Source of the DNA: AP-15 sp963762575
GTDB taxonomy: Bacteria; Pseudomonadota; Alphaproteobacteria; ATCC43930; CGMCC-115725
Length of the DNA stretch: 64,000 nt
Direction: 5' to 3'
Assembly: GCA_963762575.1 (NCBI GenBank)
Contig: CAVXLL010000019.1
Span: 248,001-312,000, forward strand
Shown here: positions 25,824 to 35,589 of the stretch, one piece after another
Position numbering within the stretch: position 1 is the stretch's first letter
Layout: each line of letters starts with the position of its first letter
The notes under the pieces: model-generated
The model's input: the letters and a program-made list of their open reading frames with translations, nothing else
Told to the model about the DNA's origin: nothing
Database searches by the model: none
Program-made: the position numbers and the translations under genes

Positions 25824-27068
25824 TTATGCGGTAGATCGGCCAAAGGACGGATCAAATAGCGTCTGTCGCTGCAGAAGGACACAGGCCAAGGCAAGCAGTC
25901 TGTCCGCGACACCACGAAGAGCACGACCGTGCGAGTGGCCACGTTTGCGCAGCGCAGTATATCGGGCGCGACACTTGGGATCGCGCTGGGTGGCGACACG
26001 TGCCCAGTGATAGACCGTGTCGCGCAATCGGACGTGCGCAGCATAGCGCCTGACGACAATAAGTGACTTGCCGCTGCGCTTGGTAACCGGCGCGGCACCG
26101 GACAGCGTCCGGAGCCCTTCGTAGTCACGGCGGCTGAGGGGCCCAGAGGCCTCGGAGAGCAATGTGCCGAGATTGATCCTGCCGATACCCGGCATGGATC
26201 TCAGGATCGCTACGTCTCGCCGTTGAAGGCCTTCTCCCGATGTCTGCTCGATTTCGCCAATGGCCGTGCAGAGCTCATCGAGTTTTCGTTCGGCCTCACG
26301 CAGCTCACGATTTACAATGCGTAAGCGAGCGACAAGCGAGCGCAGGTGGATGCTGGCCGCTTCAGCAACGCCCTGGGCAACTTTGATGGCGGGTTCTCGC
26401 AAAATACGGAGGACGGTCTCCGCATCCATGCGACGAATGCGATGCTGCTTGAGTAGCCGCTCCACCGTCGACTTGCGTAGCCGGCCTGCTTTGGCCGGTG
26501 TCGATGCAATGGCCCAAAGCTCGAGAAACCACGGCGCGGCGAGGTCGTCGGTCAGCTTCAGCATCTGCGGGTAATACCGCCAGAGCTGATGACGCACGCG
26601 GTTACCCAACCGAACCCGTTCCGCCCGGAGTTCCTCGGCAAGGTGCGACCACGCACGCAATTCGATGAGCCGTGGATCAGCAACCTGAAGGCGGCGGAAC
26701 AGACGCCGGTCCGTGCGCAGGCTATCGGCTTGCACATAGGCGTCGCGGCGATCGTCCTTGGCGCCCGCGACACTGAACCGGTCGCGTAAGCGGTCGAGTT
26801 GTTTGGGATTGATTGCATACACGACGAACCCCCGATCGATCAACGCATCGACGACAGGTCCGTGCGGTACTTCGATTGCCACGGCGATCGTACTTGCCGC
26901 GCTTGCTATCGAGAGAAGCCAGTCTCCCAGCTCTGCCAAACCCTCACCACTGTGTGGGAACTCGCGCTCTCCAACTGTGGTGCCTTGAGCATCGAGAAGG
27001 CAAACTTGGTGCTTTTCGGAGCCCCAATCGACACCCGCAAACCATGAGATGGTTTCCTCTTCAGCCAT
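25824..27068 (-). CDS. IS110-family transposase (DEDD recombinase)
   Basis: A 414-residue transposase. The RuvC-like DEDD domain is N-terminal: Asp14 in FAGVDWGSEKHQV, Glu66 in VAIEVPHG, and the Asp cluster 105-109 in AKDDRRDAYVQAD. The C-terminal transposase_20 region contains SMPGIGRINLGTLLSEA, then LSGAAPVTKRSGKS. IS110 elements insert as circles without terminal repeats and are guided by a bridge RNA transcribed from a non-coding end. ATG 27068 is preceded by AAGGGGGAAT. It is complete in length and has no frameshift, unlike most neighbours, so it may be active. Confidence 0.88.
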   Translation of the reverse strand: MAEEETISWFAGVDWGSEKHQVCLLDAQGTTVGEREFPHSGEGLAELGDWLLSIASAASTIAVAIEVPHGPVVDALIDRGFVVYAINPKQLDRLRDRFSVAGAKDDRRDAYVQADSLRTDRRLFRRLQVADPRLIELRAWSHLAEELRAERVRLGNRVRHQLWRYYPQMLKLTDDLAAPWFLELWAIASTPAKAGRLRKSTVERLLKQHRIRRMDAETVLRILREPAIKVAQGVAEAASIHLRSLVARLRIVNRELREAERKLDELCTAIGEIEQTSGEGLQRRDVAILRSMPGIGRINLGTLLSEASGPLSRRDYEGLRTLSGAAPVTKRSGKSLIVVRRYAAHVRLRDTVYHWARVATQRDPKCRARYTALRKRGHSHGRALRGVADRLLALACVLLQRQTLFDPSFGRSTA

Positions 27069-27337
27069 TTTATTCCCCCTTACATCAACGCACGGGCCGT
27101 CACGGCGCCTGCCGATCCTTGTACTGGCGCTCGAGGGCGCAACTTCCTACGGGGCATCCGCCGTGGCCAATCCGCCGGGGCACATGTCTCGCCGAGGTGC
27201 TTCAAGCACAGGAAATGGCACGGTAGCTCCCGGCGGATCGGCCCGCCTGGCTAGCTTACGACAATCCAACCAAGCGCCCCCCAGAGGTACAAGGAAATGG
27301 CACCATCGTCGCTGTAGCCAACTGATAGAGTGCCCTG
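27069..27337. other. Non-coding DNA between two divergent IS110-type genes; possible bridge-RNA locus
   Basis: 269 bp separate the starts of the two transposases. IS110 elements carry their guide (bridge) RNA in the non-coding end next to the gene, so part of this gap could encode one. A near-repeat AGGAAATGGCAC occurs at ~27209 and ~27293. I have not folded the sequence and no RNA is demonstrated. Confidence 0.25.
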
Positions 27338-28438
27338 ATGCCCCAGCCGAACGACTTGAGCAGGTCCCTCGTCGCCCTGGACCAAGATAGCACGATCATT
27401 GCCGTCGTCGAGATGAGCCAGTCGAGTTGGCTGGTTGCCGGTATGCTTCCCGGCATTGAGCGCCAACCACGCAAGAAGCTGGAGCCGAGTGCAGAAAGGC
27501 TGCTTGGCCTGCTGCATCGCTGGCGCGACGAGGCGGTCAAGGCCGGCCGCAAGATCACGCGGATTGCGCTGGCCTTCGAAGCCGGCCGCGATGGCTTCTG
27601 GTTGGCGCGCTGGCTAAGGGCGCGTGGGGTGGAGGCGCATGTGATCCATGCCTCGAGTGTCGCCGTATCGCGGGAACATCGCCGGGCCAAGACCGACCGG
27701 CTCGACACCGAGTTGCTGAAGCGGGGGTTCTTGGGGTGGCTGCGCGGGGAACGGGGCCACTGCACCATGGCGCGCGTCCCGACGATTGCCGAAGAGGACG
27801 CCAAGCGGCCCAACCGGGAGCGCGAGTGCCTGGTCGGGGAGCGCACGCGCATCGTCAACCGAATGAAGGGCACCCTGGCCCGGCTCGGCATTCGCAACTT
27901 CAAACCAACCCTGCGCAAGGCGGCGGAGCGTCTTGCAACCCTACACACACCGGAGGGCTCGGCGCTGCCGCCGAATGTCTCGGCCGAGTTGCAGCGCGAT
28001 ATAGCGCGGCTGGGCTTCGTCACCAGACAGATCAAGGAGATCGAGGAGGCTCGTCAGGAACGATTAGAGCAGGAGCCCGAGACCGGGCCACACGCCATGG
28101 TACGGCACCTGGCTCGGGTCGTCGGCGTCGGCATTGAAACGGCAGACATGCTGGTCAATGAGGTGCTGTCGCGGCCAATGCGTGACCGAAAAGCAGTGGC
28201 GCGCTACGCTGGCCTGACGGGCTCGCCGGACGAGAGCGGCGCGAAGCGGCGAGAACAAGGGCTCGCCAGAGCCGGCAACGCCCGGGTCCGCCGTGGCATG
28301 ATCCAACTCGCCTGGCGCTTTCTGCGGTTTCAGAAGGAGAGCGCACTGGCCCGGTGGTACCAGGCCCGCACTGCCGACAGCCGAGCCGGCACGCGCAAGA
28401 CGATGAGCCGTGCCGACAGCGGCCGTTGCTGCAGTTAA
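27338..28438 (+). CDS. IS110-family transposase, divergent type, altered C-terminus
   Basis: A 366-residue transposase distinct from the preceding one. The N-terminal DEDD domain begins ALDQDSTIIAVVEMSQSSWL and includes RRAKTDRLDTELLKRG. The C-terminal half has VVGVGIETADMLVNEVLSRP and YAGLTGSPDESGAKRREQGL, as in transposase_20. Relatives end with a helix after GTRKTM (commonly IVALARKLLIALWR). Here SRADSGRCCS and a stop follow GTRKTM, so ~20 residues are lost or shifted. ATG 27338 has a weak ribosome site. It is probably inactive or a one-indel derivative. Confidence 0.85.
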   Translation: MPQPNDLSRSLVALDQDSTIIAVVEMSQSSWLVAGMLPGIERQPRKKLEPSAERLLGLLHRWRDEAVKAGRKITRIALAFEAGRDGFWLARWLRARGVEAHVIHASSVAVSREHRRAKTDRLDTELLKRGFLGWLRGERGHCTMARVPTIAEEDAKRPNRERECLVGERTRIVNRMKGTLARLGIRNFKPTLRKAAERLATLHTPEGSALPPNVSAELQRDIARLGFVTRQIKEIEEARQERLEQEPETGPHAMVRHLARVVGVGIETADMLVNEVLSRPMRDRKAVARYAGLTGSPDESGAKRREQGLARAGNARVRRGMIQLAWRFLRFQKESALARWYQARTADSRAGTRKTMSRADSGRCCS

Positions 28439-28561
28439 GTCGTCCTGGATCATCAATTTCGGTCACCGGCGGATGGGCTGATCGTGCGCGCCACGTAGCA
28501 CGGTCGAGGACCCTTTACTCGTTCAGGTCGATTTGCGTAGATTAGAATTCCGAATTCCCAA

Positions 28562-29276
28562 GTGGTGCCTGGGTGCAGCCTCTCGATCTCCCAGCCGGCG
28601 TTGATCGACCGCGCCTACGAGCGGTTGGTCGAGGCGATTGCCGACGGCACGCTCGCCCCCGGGCAGCGCATCCGCCAGGAAGAGCTCGGCCGTGCCCTTG
28701 GCGTGTCGCGGCAGCCGATCAGCCATGCGCTGCAACTGCTCAAGCAGCAGAAGCTGGTGGAGGAAAACGGCCGACGCGGGCTGATCGTCTCCGAGATCGA
28801 CGCCGAGCAGAGTCCGCGAACTTTACCAGGTCCGCAGCGCGCTCGACGCGCTGGCCGCTCGGCTCGCCGCCGAACGCATCGCGGGGCGGGTCATCGACAC
28901 GCAGCAGCGGCGAGCGGCGCAGCGGGCGCTTGCCGCGGGCCTCGCGCTGCGCTCGGATGCTCCGGTGCTGGCGTTCATCCAGGCCGATGTCGCGTTTCAC
29001 ACCGCGCTCTATCGTCTGTCCGGCAACCGCGCGATCGAGGACACCGTGGCGGCGCAATGGCCGCATCTGAAACGCTCGATGGGCGCCGTGCTGGATGATC
29101 CCGAGCAGCGCCCGCTGGTGTGGGCCGAGCACCGGGAGATCCTTCGCCTCGTCCTCGCCGGGGATGCCGACGGCGCCGAGCGGGCGGCCCGAGGCCACAC
29201 CGACCGCGCCGGCGCCGAAACCGCGCGCCGGCTGGGCCAATCGTCCGTGATTGCCAATGGCGTGAGAGAGACCGCG
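28562..29276 (+). pseudogene. GntR-family regulator (FadR/FCD type), frameshifted
   Basis: The winged-helix part reads AYERLVEAIADGTLAPGQRI, RQEELGRALGVSRQPISHAL and LLKQQKLVEENGRRGLIVSE. Near 28811 one base shifts the frame to VRELYQVRSALDALAARLAA, then the ligand-binding FCD helices VLAFIQADVAFHTALYRLSG, WAEHREILRLVLAGDADGAE. The FCD His and Asp metal ligands are present. No stop occurs before the next gene in this frame; a TGA at ~29248 in another frame may be the original. It heads the catabolic set downstream and would be its regulator. The start is uncertain (GTG 28562). Confidence 0.8.
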
Positions 29277-30085
29277 ATGCCGCTGACCGCGCAGCAGCTC
29301 CGGCAGTTCGCTGAAGAAGGCTATCTGTTCCTGCCCGGCTGCTTCTCGGAGGAGGAGGTCGCGGTCCTGCGCGACGAGGCCGAGCAGATCTACGCCACCA
29401 ACCGCCAGGAGGTGTGGCGCGAGAAGACCGGCGCGCCGCGCACCGCCTTCGCCGCGCACACCTACAACGAGGCCTTCCGCCTGCTCGGCAATCACCCGCG
29501 GCTGATCGGCCCGGTCGAGCAGGTGTTCGGCGAGCAGCTCTACATGCACCAGTACAAGATCAACGCCAAGGCGGCGTTCGAGGGCGATGTCTGGCAATGG
29601 CACCAGGATTACGGCACCTGGGCGCGCGACGACGGCATGCCGGAGCCGCGGGCGATGAACATCGCCGTGTTCATGGACGAGGTGATGCCGATCAACGGCC
29701 CGCTGATGCTGGTGCCGAGGAGCCACAAGCACGGCGTGTTGGCAGGCCGGCCACGACGAGGAGACGACCTCCTACCCGCTGTGGACGCTCGACAACGAGA
29801 CCGTGACGCGGCTGGTCGACGAAGGGCGGCATCGTCGCGCCGACCGGCAAGCCGGGCGTCGGTGCTGATGTTCCACGGCAATCTGGTGCACGGCTCGGCG
29901 CCGAACATCACGCCCTACCCGCGCCGCATCGTCTATCTGACCTTGTGCGCGGTCTCGAACTACATCCGCAAGCCGACCCGGCCGGAATGGATCGCGCATC
30001 GCGACTTCACGCCGATCGAGCCGGTCGCCGACGATGCGCTGTTGATTACGCCCGCGCCGCGTCGAGCAAGGCGGCGGCGGAATAG
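29277..30085 (+). pseudogene. Phytanoyl-CoA dioxygenase (PhyH) family oxygenase, frameshifted
   Basis: From ATG 29277: QLRQFAEEGYLFLPGCFSEE, YMHQYKINAKAAFEGDVWQW, then HQDYGTWARDDGMPEPRAMN. This gives the Fe(II) ligands His and Asp (HQD) of the 2-oxoglutarate-dependent PhyH fold. After VPRSHKHGV the frame moves near 29745 and again near 29830, passing through ETTSYPLWTLDNETVTRLVD, and resumes with SVLMFHGNLVHGSAPNITPY, which carries the third ligand, His, and the 2-oxoglutarate Arg. A last shift near 30055 leads to the stop at 30083-30085. It would hydroxylate an unknown small molecule. Confidence 0.8.
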
Positions 30086-30090
30086 ACGCC

Positions 30091-31425
30091 ATGAACCTCC
30101 ATCGCCTGCTGCAACAGCGCGCCGCCGCCGGAAAGCCGGTCCGGGTCGGGCTGATCGGCGCCGGCAAGTTCGGCTCGATGTTCCTGAACCAGGTGCCGAC
30201 GATGGCCGGGGCTCGAGATCGCGGTCATCGCCGATCTCGACCCCGAGCGGGCGCGCAACGCCTGCCGCACGGTCGGCTGGGATGCGGCGCGGATCGCCCG
30301 CACCCGGTTTGTCGCATCGGGCGCCGAGGCGTGCGCCGATCCCGAGGTCGAGGTCGTCGTCGAGGCGACCGGCAGCCCGCCGGCCGGCATCGCCCACGCC
30401 CGCGCGCGCGATCGCCGCCGGAAAACACATCGTCATGGTCAATGTCGAGGCCGATGTGCTGGCCGGGCCGCTGCTGGCCGAGGAGGCGCGGGCGAAGGGC
30501 GTCGTCTATTCGCTCGCCTACGGCGACCAGCCGGCGTTGACCTGCGAGCTGGTCGATTGGGCGCGCGCCTGCGGCTTCGAGGTCGTCGCTGCCGGCAAGG
30601 GCACCAAGTACCTGCCGGCCTATCACGCGGTGACCCCCGACGAGGTCTGGGCGCATTACGGGCTGACGCCCGGAGGAGGCGCAAGCGCGGCGGGATGAAC
30701 CCGCAGATGTTCAACTCGTTTCTCGACGGCACCAAATCGGCGATCGAGATGGCGGCGATCGCCAATGCCACCGGCCTCGCCGTGCCGCCGACGGGCTGCG
30801 CTTCCCGCCCTGCGGCGTCGACGACCTGCCGCAAATCCTGCGCGGCCGCGAGGCGGGCGGCGCGCTCGAGCGCGACGGCATGGTCGAGGTCGTCTCGTGC
30901 CTGGAGCGCGACGGCCGCCCGGTGTTCCGCGATCTGCGCTGGGGCGTCTATGTCGTCCTGAAGGCGCCGAACGATTATGCCCGCACCTGCTTTAAGGAAT
31001 ACGGCCTGAAGACCGACGCAAGCGGCTGGTACGCCGCGATGTACAAGCCCTACCACCTGATCGGGCTGGAGCTCGGCATTTCGGTGTTGTCGGCGGCGTT
31101 GCGCGGCGAGCCGACCGGCCAGCCGCAAGGGTTGGCGCGGCGATGTCGTCGCCGTCGCCAAGCGGACATTGCAGCGCCGGCGAAACGCTCGACGGCGAGG
31201 GCGGCTACACGGTCTGGGGCAAGCTCGTCCCGGCCGAGCGCAGCCTTGCCGAGGGCGCATTGCCGATCGGCCTCGCGCACAAGGTGCCGCTGCAAGCGCG
31301 ACATCGCCGCCGGCGAGATCGTGCGCTGGGCCGACGTCGACGGTCCCCGACAGCGAGGCGGTGCGGGCGCGCCGCGAGATGGAGCGGCGCTTTGCGGCGC
31401 CGCCGCCGCCATCGCGGCGCAATGA
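30091..31425 (+). pseudogene. NAD(P)-dependent oxidoreductase with C-terminal SAF domain (homoserine-dehydrogenase-like), frameshifted
   Basis: ATG 30091 begins MNLHRLLQQRAAAGKPVRVG, followed by the Rossmann motif VGLIGAGKFGSMFLNQVPTM. Later frames give IADLDPERARNACRTVGWDA, GKHIVMVNVEADVLAGPLLA, VVAAGKGTKYLPAYHAVTPD, MNPQMFNSFLDGTKSAIEMA, KAPNDYARTCFKEYGLKTDA and the SAF-like end LPIGLAHKVPLQRDIAAGEI. The stop is TGA 31423-31425. At least six frame changes lie between 30200 and 31360. The domain pair (homoserine-dehydrogenase-like plus SAF) defines a conserved but poorly characterised family. It lies 5 bp after the PhyH stop. Confidence 0.75.
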
Positions 31426-31438
31426 GGGAGGACGCCAT

Positions 31439-32405
31439 ATGGAGTACCGGCAATTCGGCCGCACCGACCTCAAGGTCTCGGCGATCGGCTTTGGCTGCTG
31501 GGAGATCGGCGGCACCTACGGCCGCATCGACGAGAGCGAATTCCAGCGCGCCGTCGCGCAGGCGATCGACAGCGGCATCACCTGCTTCGACACGGCCGAA
31601 GCCTATGGCATGGGCGTGTCGGAGGAGGCGCTGGCGCGGGCGCTCGGCGGCCGCCGCAACGACGTCGTCATCGCGACCAAATTCGGCGTCGGCTACGAGG
31701 AAATGCCGAACCGCCGTGACAGCAGCCGGGCGCGCGTCCTCGCCTCGATCGACAAGAGCCTGCGGCGGCTGCGGACCGATCATGTCGAGATCTATCTCGT
31801 GCATTGGCCCGATCCCAATACGCCGCTCGACGAGACGATGGCACGCGCTCGACGACATCGTGCGGCAGGGGAAGGCGCGCTATATCGGCGTGTCGAATTT
31901 CCGCCTGGCGCAGATCGAGGAGGCGATGCGGCTGCGCCGCATCGATGTCGTGCAATACGCCTGGAACATGTTCGACCGCCGCATGCAGGCCGAGATCTTC
32001 CCCTATTGCGCGGCGCAGCAGATCGGCGTCATGGCCTACGGCTCGCTCGCCTACGGCATGCTGAGCGGCACGTTCCACGCCGGCATGTAGTTCGAGGAGA
32101 GCGACTGGCGCTCGAGCGGCGGCAAGCTCGGCAGCCTCAACCTGTTCCGCACCTTGTTCGGCCCCGAGCATTTTCCGCGCAACCTCGCCGCGGTCGAGGA
32201 GTTGAAGCGCCTGGCGGCGAAATACGGCAAGAGCCTGCCGCAATTCGCGCTGCGCTGGACGCTGAGCAACCCGGTCGTCGGCACCGCGCTGGTCGGTTTC
32301 CGCACGCCGGCCGAGGTGACCGAAAACCTCGGCGCCCTCGGCTGGGAGATCAGCAACGCCGACATGGCAGAGGTCGACGCCATTCTCGCGCGTCACGGTG
32401 CGTGA
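31439..32405 (+). pseudogene. Aldo/keto reductase with one frameshift and an in-frame TAG
   Basis: ATG 31439 follows GGGAGGACGCC and reads MEYRQFGRTDLKVSAIGFGC, then GITCFDTAEAYGMGVSEEAL with catalytic Asp and Tyr, KFGVGYE with Lys, and VEIYLVHWPDPNTP with His. The frame shifts near 31845 to LDDIVRQGKARYIGVSNFRL and reaches GTFHAGM, where TAG (32088-32090) interrupts before FEESDWRSSGGKLGSLNLF. The end AEVTENLGALGWEISNADMA runs to TGA 32403-32405. All four catalytic residues are present, but two lesions break the gene. Confidence 0.85.
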
Positions 32406-32473
32406 CCGTGCCGCCGGGCTGGCTCGAGGATTAGCGCACCCACGTCACCACCCTGGCGAGGAGGAGACACATC

Positions 32474-33863
32474 ATGCCGGTTCAACGCTTCGCGCCGATG
32501 ACCAAGGATTTCGCGACCTTCGATTGCGACGCGCATGTCACCGAGCCGCCGCTGATCTGGGAGCGCGCCAAGGATTTCCTGACCCGCGACGAGCTCGATG
32601 CGCTGAAGCGGACGATCTGGTGGGATGCCGATAGCCGGCTGCTTGATCGTCAACGGCCGCGCCGGGATCGGCCTCGGCTCGCCGCGCAAGGGCGGCATCC
32701 CCGGCACGATGCGGGTCATCACCAATGCCGGCCCGGGCGTCAAGCACGACATCCAGCGCGCCCTCAATGTCCGCAACCTGAACCCGAAGACGGCGCTGAC
32801 GCAGGAGCAGGTCGCCTATCTCGACCATGCCGGCTCCTACGAGCCGAAGCCGCGCCTCAGGGACATGGACATCCAGGGCATCGATCAGGTCATGATCATC
32901 CCGACCGAGATCGACATCTATCCCTGGCTCGAGGACGCGCTCGGCGCCAAGGCGTTCTGCCGCGCCTACAATGAGTGGGCCTACGAATACACGCTGGAAA
33001 ATCCCGAGCGGCTGTTCTTTGCCGCGCTGATTCCGATGCAGCACCCGGACTATGCGATCGAGGAGATCCGCCGGGTCGCGGCGCTGGGCTGCCGCGTCGC
33101 CCTCGTCCGGCCGATGGATGCGATGGGCAACTACCCGCTGCAGCCGAAATACGAGCCGGTGTGGGACGCGCTCGAAGAGACCGGCATGGTCTACGGCATG
33201 CACCCGTTCCCGGCCTTCGCCAGCTCGAAGCCGTCCGGCTACAGCGAGCAATATTCCGGCGCCGAACTGATCCGCAAGACCATCGCGACTGCCGGGTTGC
33301 CGCATACCTTCCTGACGAATGTGCAGAATTTCCAGGCCGAAGCGGCGCTCTGGGTCACGATGGTGCTGATGTCGGGATTCTTCGAGCGGCACCCGAAGAT
33401 CAACGCGGCGGTGTTCGAGGCGTCCTCGACCTGGCTCAGCTTCCTGATCGACGAGTGCGACAAGGCCTACCGGCTTTACCGCAACGAGCGGCAATTGCCG
33501 CCGCTGAAGAAGCTGCCGAGCGAGACCTTCTTCGAGCATTGCATGACCGGCTTCGAAGGCGACGAGGCGCCGCCGGCGCGGCTGCCGGAGTTCTACGGCG
33601 ACATCCTGTGCTGGTCGTCCGACGTCTATCACCACGACGGCGACGACGCCTGGCGGGCGATCGAGACGATGCAGAAATACGGCCTGCCGAAGGAGGACCA
33701 GGCCAAGTTCCTCGGCGCCAACGCCCGGCGCCTCTACAAGGTGCAGGCGCCGGCCAACATCATCCGCGAGCGCGTCACCGAGATCGAGCGCCCGGATTGG
33801 TGGCCGACCGAGGAGGAAGTCCGCGCTGCGCTGCGGCCCGAGGCGGCGGTCAGGCAGTCTTAA
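32474..33863 (+). pseudogene. Amidohydrolase-2 family (COG2159-type) hydrolase, one frameshift
   Basis: ATG 32474 reads FATFDCDAHVTEPPLIWERA, with the D-x-H metal motif as DAHV. Near 32635 one base shifts the frame to IVNGRAGIGLGSPRKGGIPG, and the rest is continuous: MDIQGIDQVMIIPTEIDIYP, FAALIPMQHPDYAIEEIRRV, GMVYGMHPFPAF, VFEASSTWLSFLIDECDKAY, DILCWSSDVYHHDGDDAWRA. The late Ser/Asp and His residues fit the TIM-barrel hydrolase/decarboxylase family. These enzymes hydrolyse or decarboxylate aromatic and related acids. Its neighbour at 33991 is a distant paralogue. Confidence 0.83.
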
Positions 33864-33990
33864 CGCCGCAGTCCCTACGATCTAAGCGAAGCAGCCTCCT
33901 CGTGATCGGCGCGTTGCGCTTCCAGACGGCGGCGCTCGGCTCGCCGCCATGACATCGACAAGGGGACCGGCGCAAAAGGTGGAGGAACGA

Positions 33991-35285
33991 ATGGCGACTA
34001 AGGACTTCGTAGTGTTCGACGGCGACAGCCATGCCGTCGAGCCGCCCTTGCTATGGGAGAAATATCTCGACCCTGAGTACCGCACGCTCGGCAAACACGC
34101 CCTGTGGCGGCAAGAGGGACGCACCGGCGGCTATCTCAAGGTCAACGGCGAGATCTTCCGCGATAAGGGAAACCCCAACCTGCCGCGCCATGCACTGTGG
34201 CGGCCGGGCATGGACTGGGACGCGATCGGTGCTCTCGACCCGCATGTAAGTCACCCGGTTAACGAGGGCGCCTCGGACCCGCATGCTCGTCTCGCCGACA
34301 TGGACGCGATGGGGGTCGACCAGACGCTGCTTATATCCGACGTGGTTCGCCGAAGGGTTCTTCCTGGTGCGCGATCCGGACGTCGCTTATGCGCTGGCGC
34401 GCGCTTACAACGACTGGATCGTGGATTTATGCAAGACGGCGCCACAGCGGCTGTTCGCCGCCGCGATATTGCCCTTGCAGAACATGGATTTTGCGCTCGA
34501 AGAGCTGACTACGGGTCGCGCAGCTCCCATCCGTCCGTGCCGTTTTCATCCGGCCGATGTTCGTCGAAGACCGCTACCTCAACCATCCCTATTACGACCC
34601 GCTGTGGGCCGAACTGGAGCAGCTCGGAATCACCGCGGCGGTGCACGCGACACCGGGCCTGTGGAACCCGGAATGGACCTCGCACGGTCCGTTTTTCGAA
34701 AAGATCAAGGACCGGCTTGTCCAACCGATCGCGCCGGGCGGGGGCGGCGGGCCATTTGCCGGCGGCAGCGGCGGCGCGGGTCAGACGACGACCTTCACGG
34801 GCGCAACGCCGCTCGGTCATCCGTTGGCGCCGATCCTGGCCAATTGGCTCGACAACCACATGTTCGTCGCCTCGACCTTGATCGGCTACACGGTCATGGA
34901 GCGGTACCCGGCGATGAAGGTCGTTGTCGCCCACGGCAAGGCATCATGGATGCAGGAGGTCCTCGAAAAGATGGAGGCCTCTACCCGCGTCATCCCACTG
35001 CTCCACCATTATCCGGTCAGCACCGAACCCGAAGAGCTGTGGGAGCACGGCAACGTGATGCTCGGCTTCGATGCGGAGGAACGGCTGATCCTAAAATTGC
35101 CGCAAGATTTCGCAGCAAAGGTCGTGTGGGGGTCGCGCTATCCACATCACGACGCTACGAGCGCCTGGGATGCGCTCACGCGCCTGCGCAGCGCTAACGT
35201 GCCGGAGACGCTGATCGCCCACATGATGGGCGGGAATGCGGCCCGCCAATTCGCCCTTCAGCCGCTTCGCGAGACGGCAACCTGA
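33991..35285 (+). pseudogene. Second amidohydrolase-2 family hydrolase, two frameshifts
   Basis: ATG 33991 (GGAGG 6 bases upstream) reads MATKDFVVFDGDSHAVEPPL, LADMDAMGVDQTLLISD, then shifts near 34345 to WFAEGFFLVRDPDVAYALAR and AAAILPLQNMDFALEEL. It shifts again near 34550 to MFVEDRYLNHPYYDPLWAEL, ITAAVHATPGLWNPEWTSHG, MKVVVAHGKASWMQEVLEKM and VVWGSRYPHHDATSAWDALT. A Gly-rich insert (PGGGGGPFAGGSGGAG, ~34735-34780) is unusual. Metal motif DSH, the middle HAT and AHG, and the late SRYPHHD site match the family. The paired, same-strand layout suggests both act in one catabolic route. Confidence 0.82.
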
Positions 35286-35314
35286 GTTTCGGTACAGGAG
35301 ATGGCCCACCAAAT

Positions 35315-35575
35315 CGCGACCGAATGTGAGCCGCTTGGCGCGATCCTCGCCCCGCGGCGTCGAGCCGGTGGAGACCCGCCGCGGCCTGCCGGGCGGTCGG
35401 ATGATACGCATAGCCGCTACATCGAGGCGGCCGTCGGCGGCCTGATCGTCGGATGCCTGTAGCTGCCGAACGGCAATCCGGCGCCGGACCCGAAATTCGA
35501 TTACAAGCTGCGCTGGTTCGAACGGTTGACGGGCTACTCCCAAAGTCTTTTAAACAGCGGCGCGCGGGCTCCGAT
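35315..35575 (+). pseudogene. Exonuclease III (XthA)-type fragment with frameshift and in-frame TAG
   Basis: The + strand reads GVEPVETRRGLPG, then after a one-base shift DDTHSRYIEAAVGGLIVGCL, TAG (35459-35461), LPNGNPAPDPKFDYKLRWFE, RLTGYSQSLLNSGA. This order is that of exonuclease III near residues 70-145, where the stop replaces the Tyr of CLYLPNGNP. The family's N-terminal catalytic part and the whole C-terminal half are missing. The match ends about 15-40 bases before the 3' end of the group II intron remnant, so an intron insertion followed by deletion could have split the gene. Confidence 0.7.
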
Positions 35576-35589
35576 CTCGCGATTGCGGT

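Noticed and set aside
28965..30698. A single GntR-PhyH-oxidoreductase fusion protein
   Set aside because: The long open frame arises from missing stops and frameshifts. Each part has its own family start and the real stops lie in neighbouring frames.
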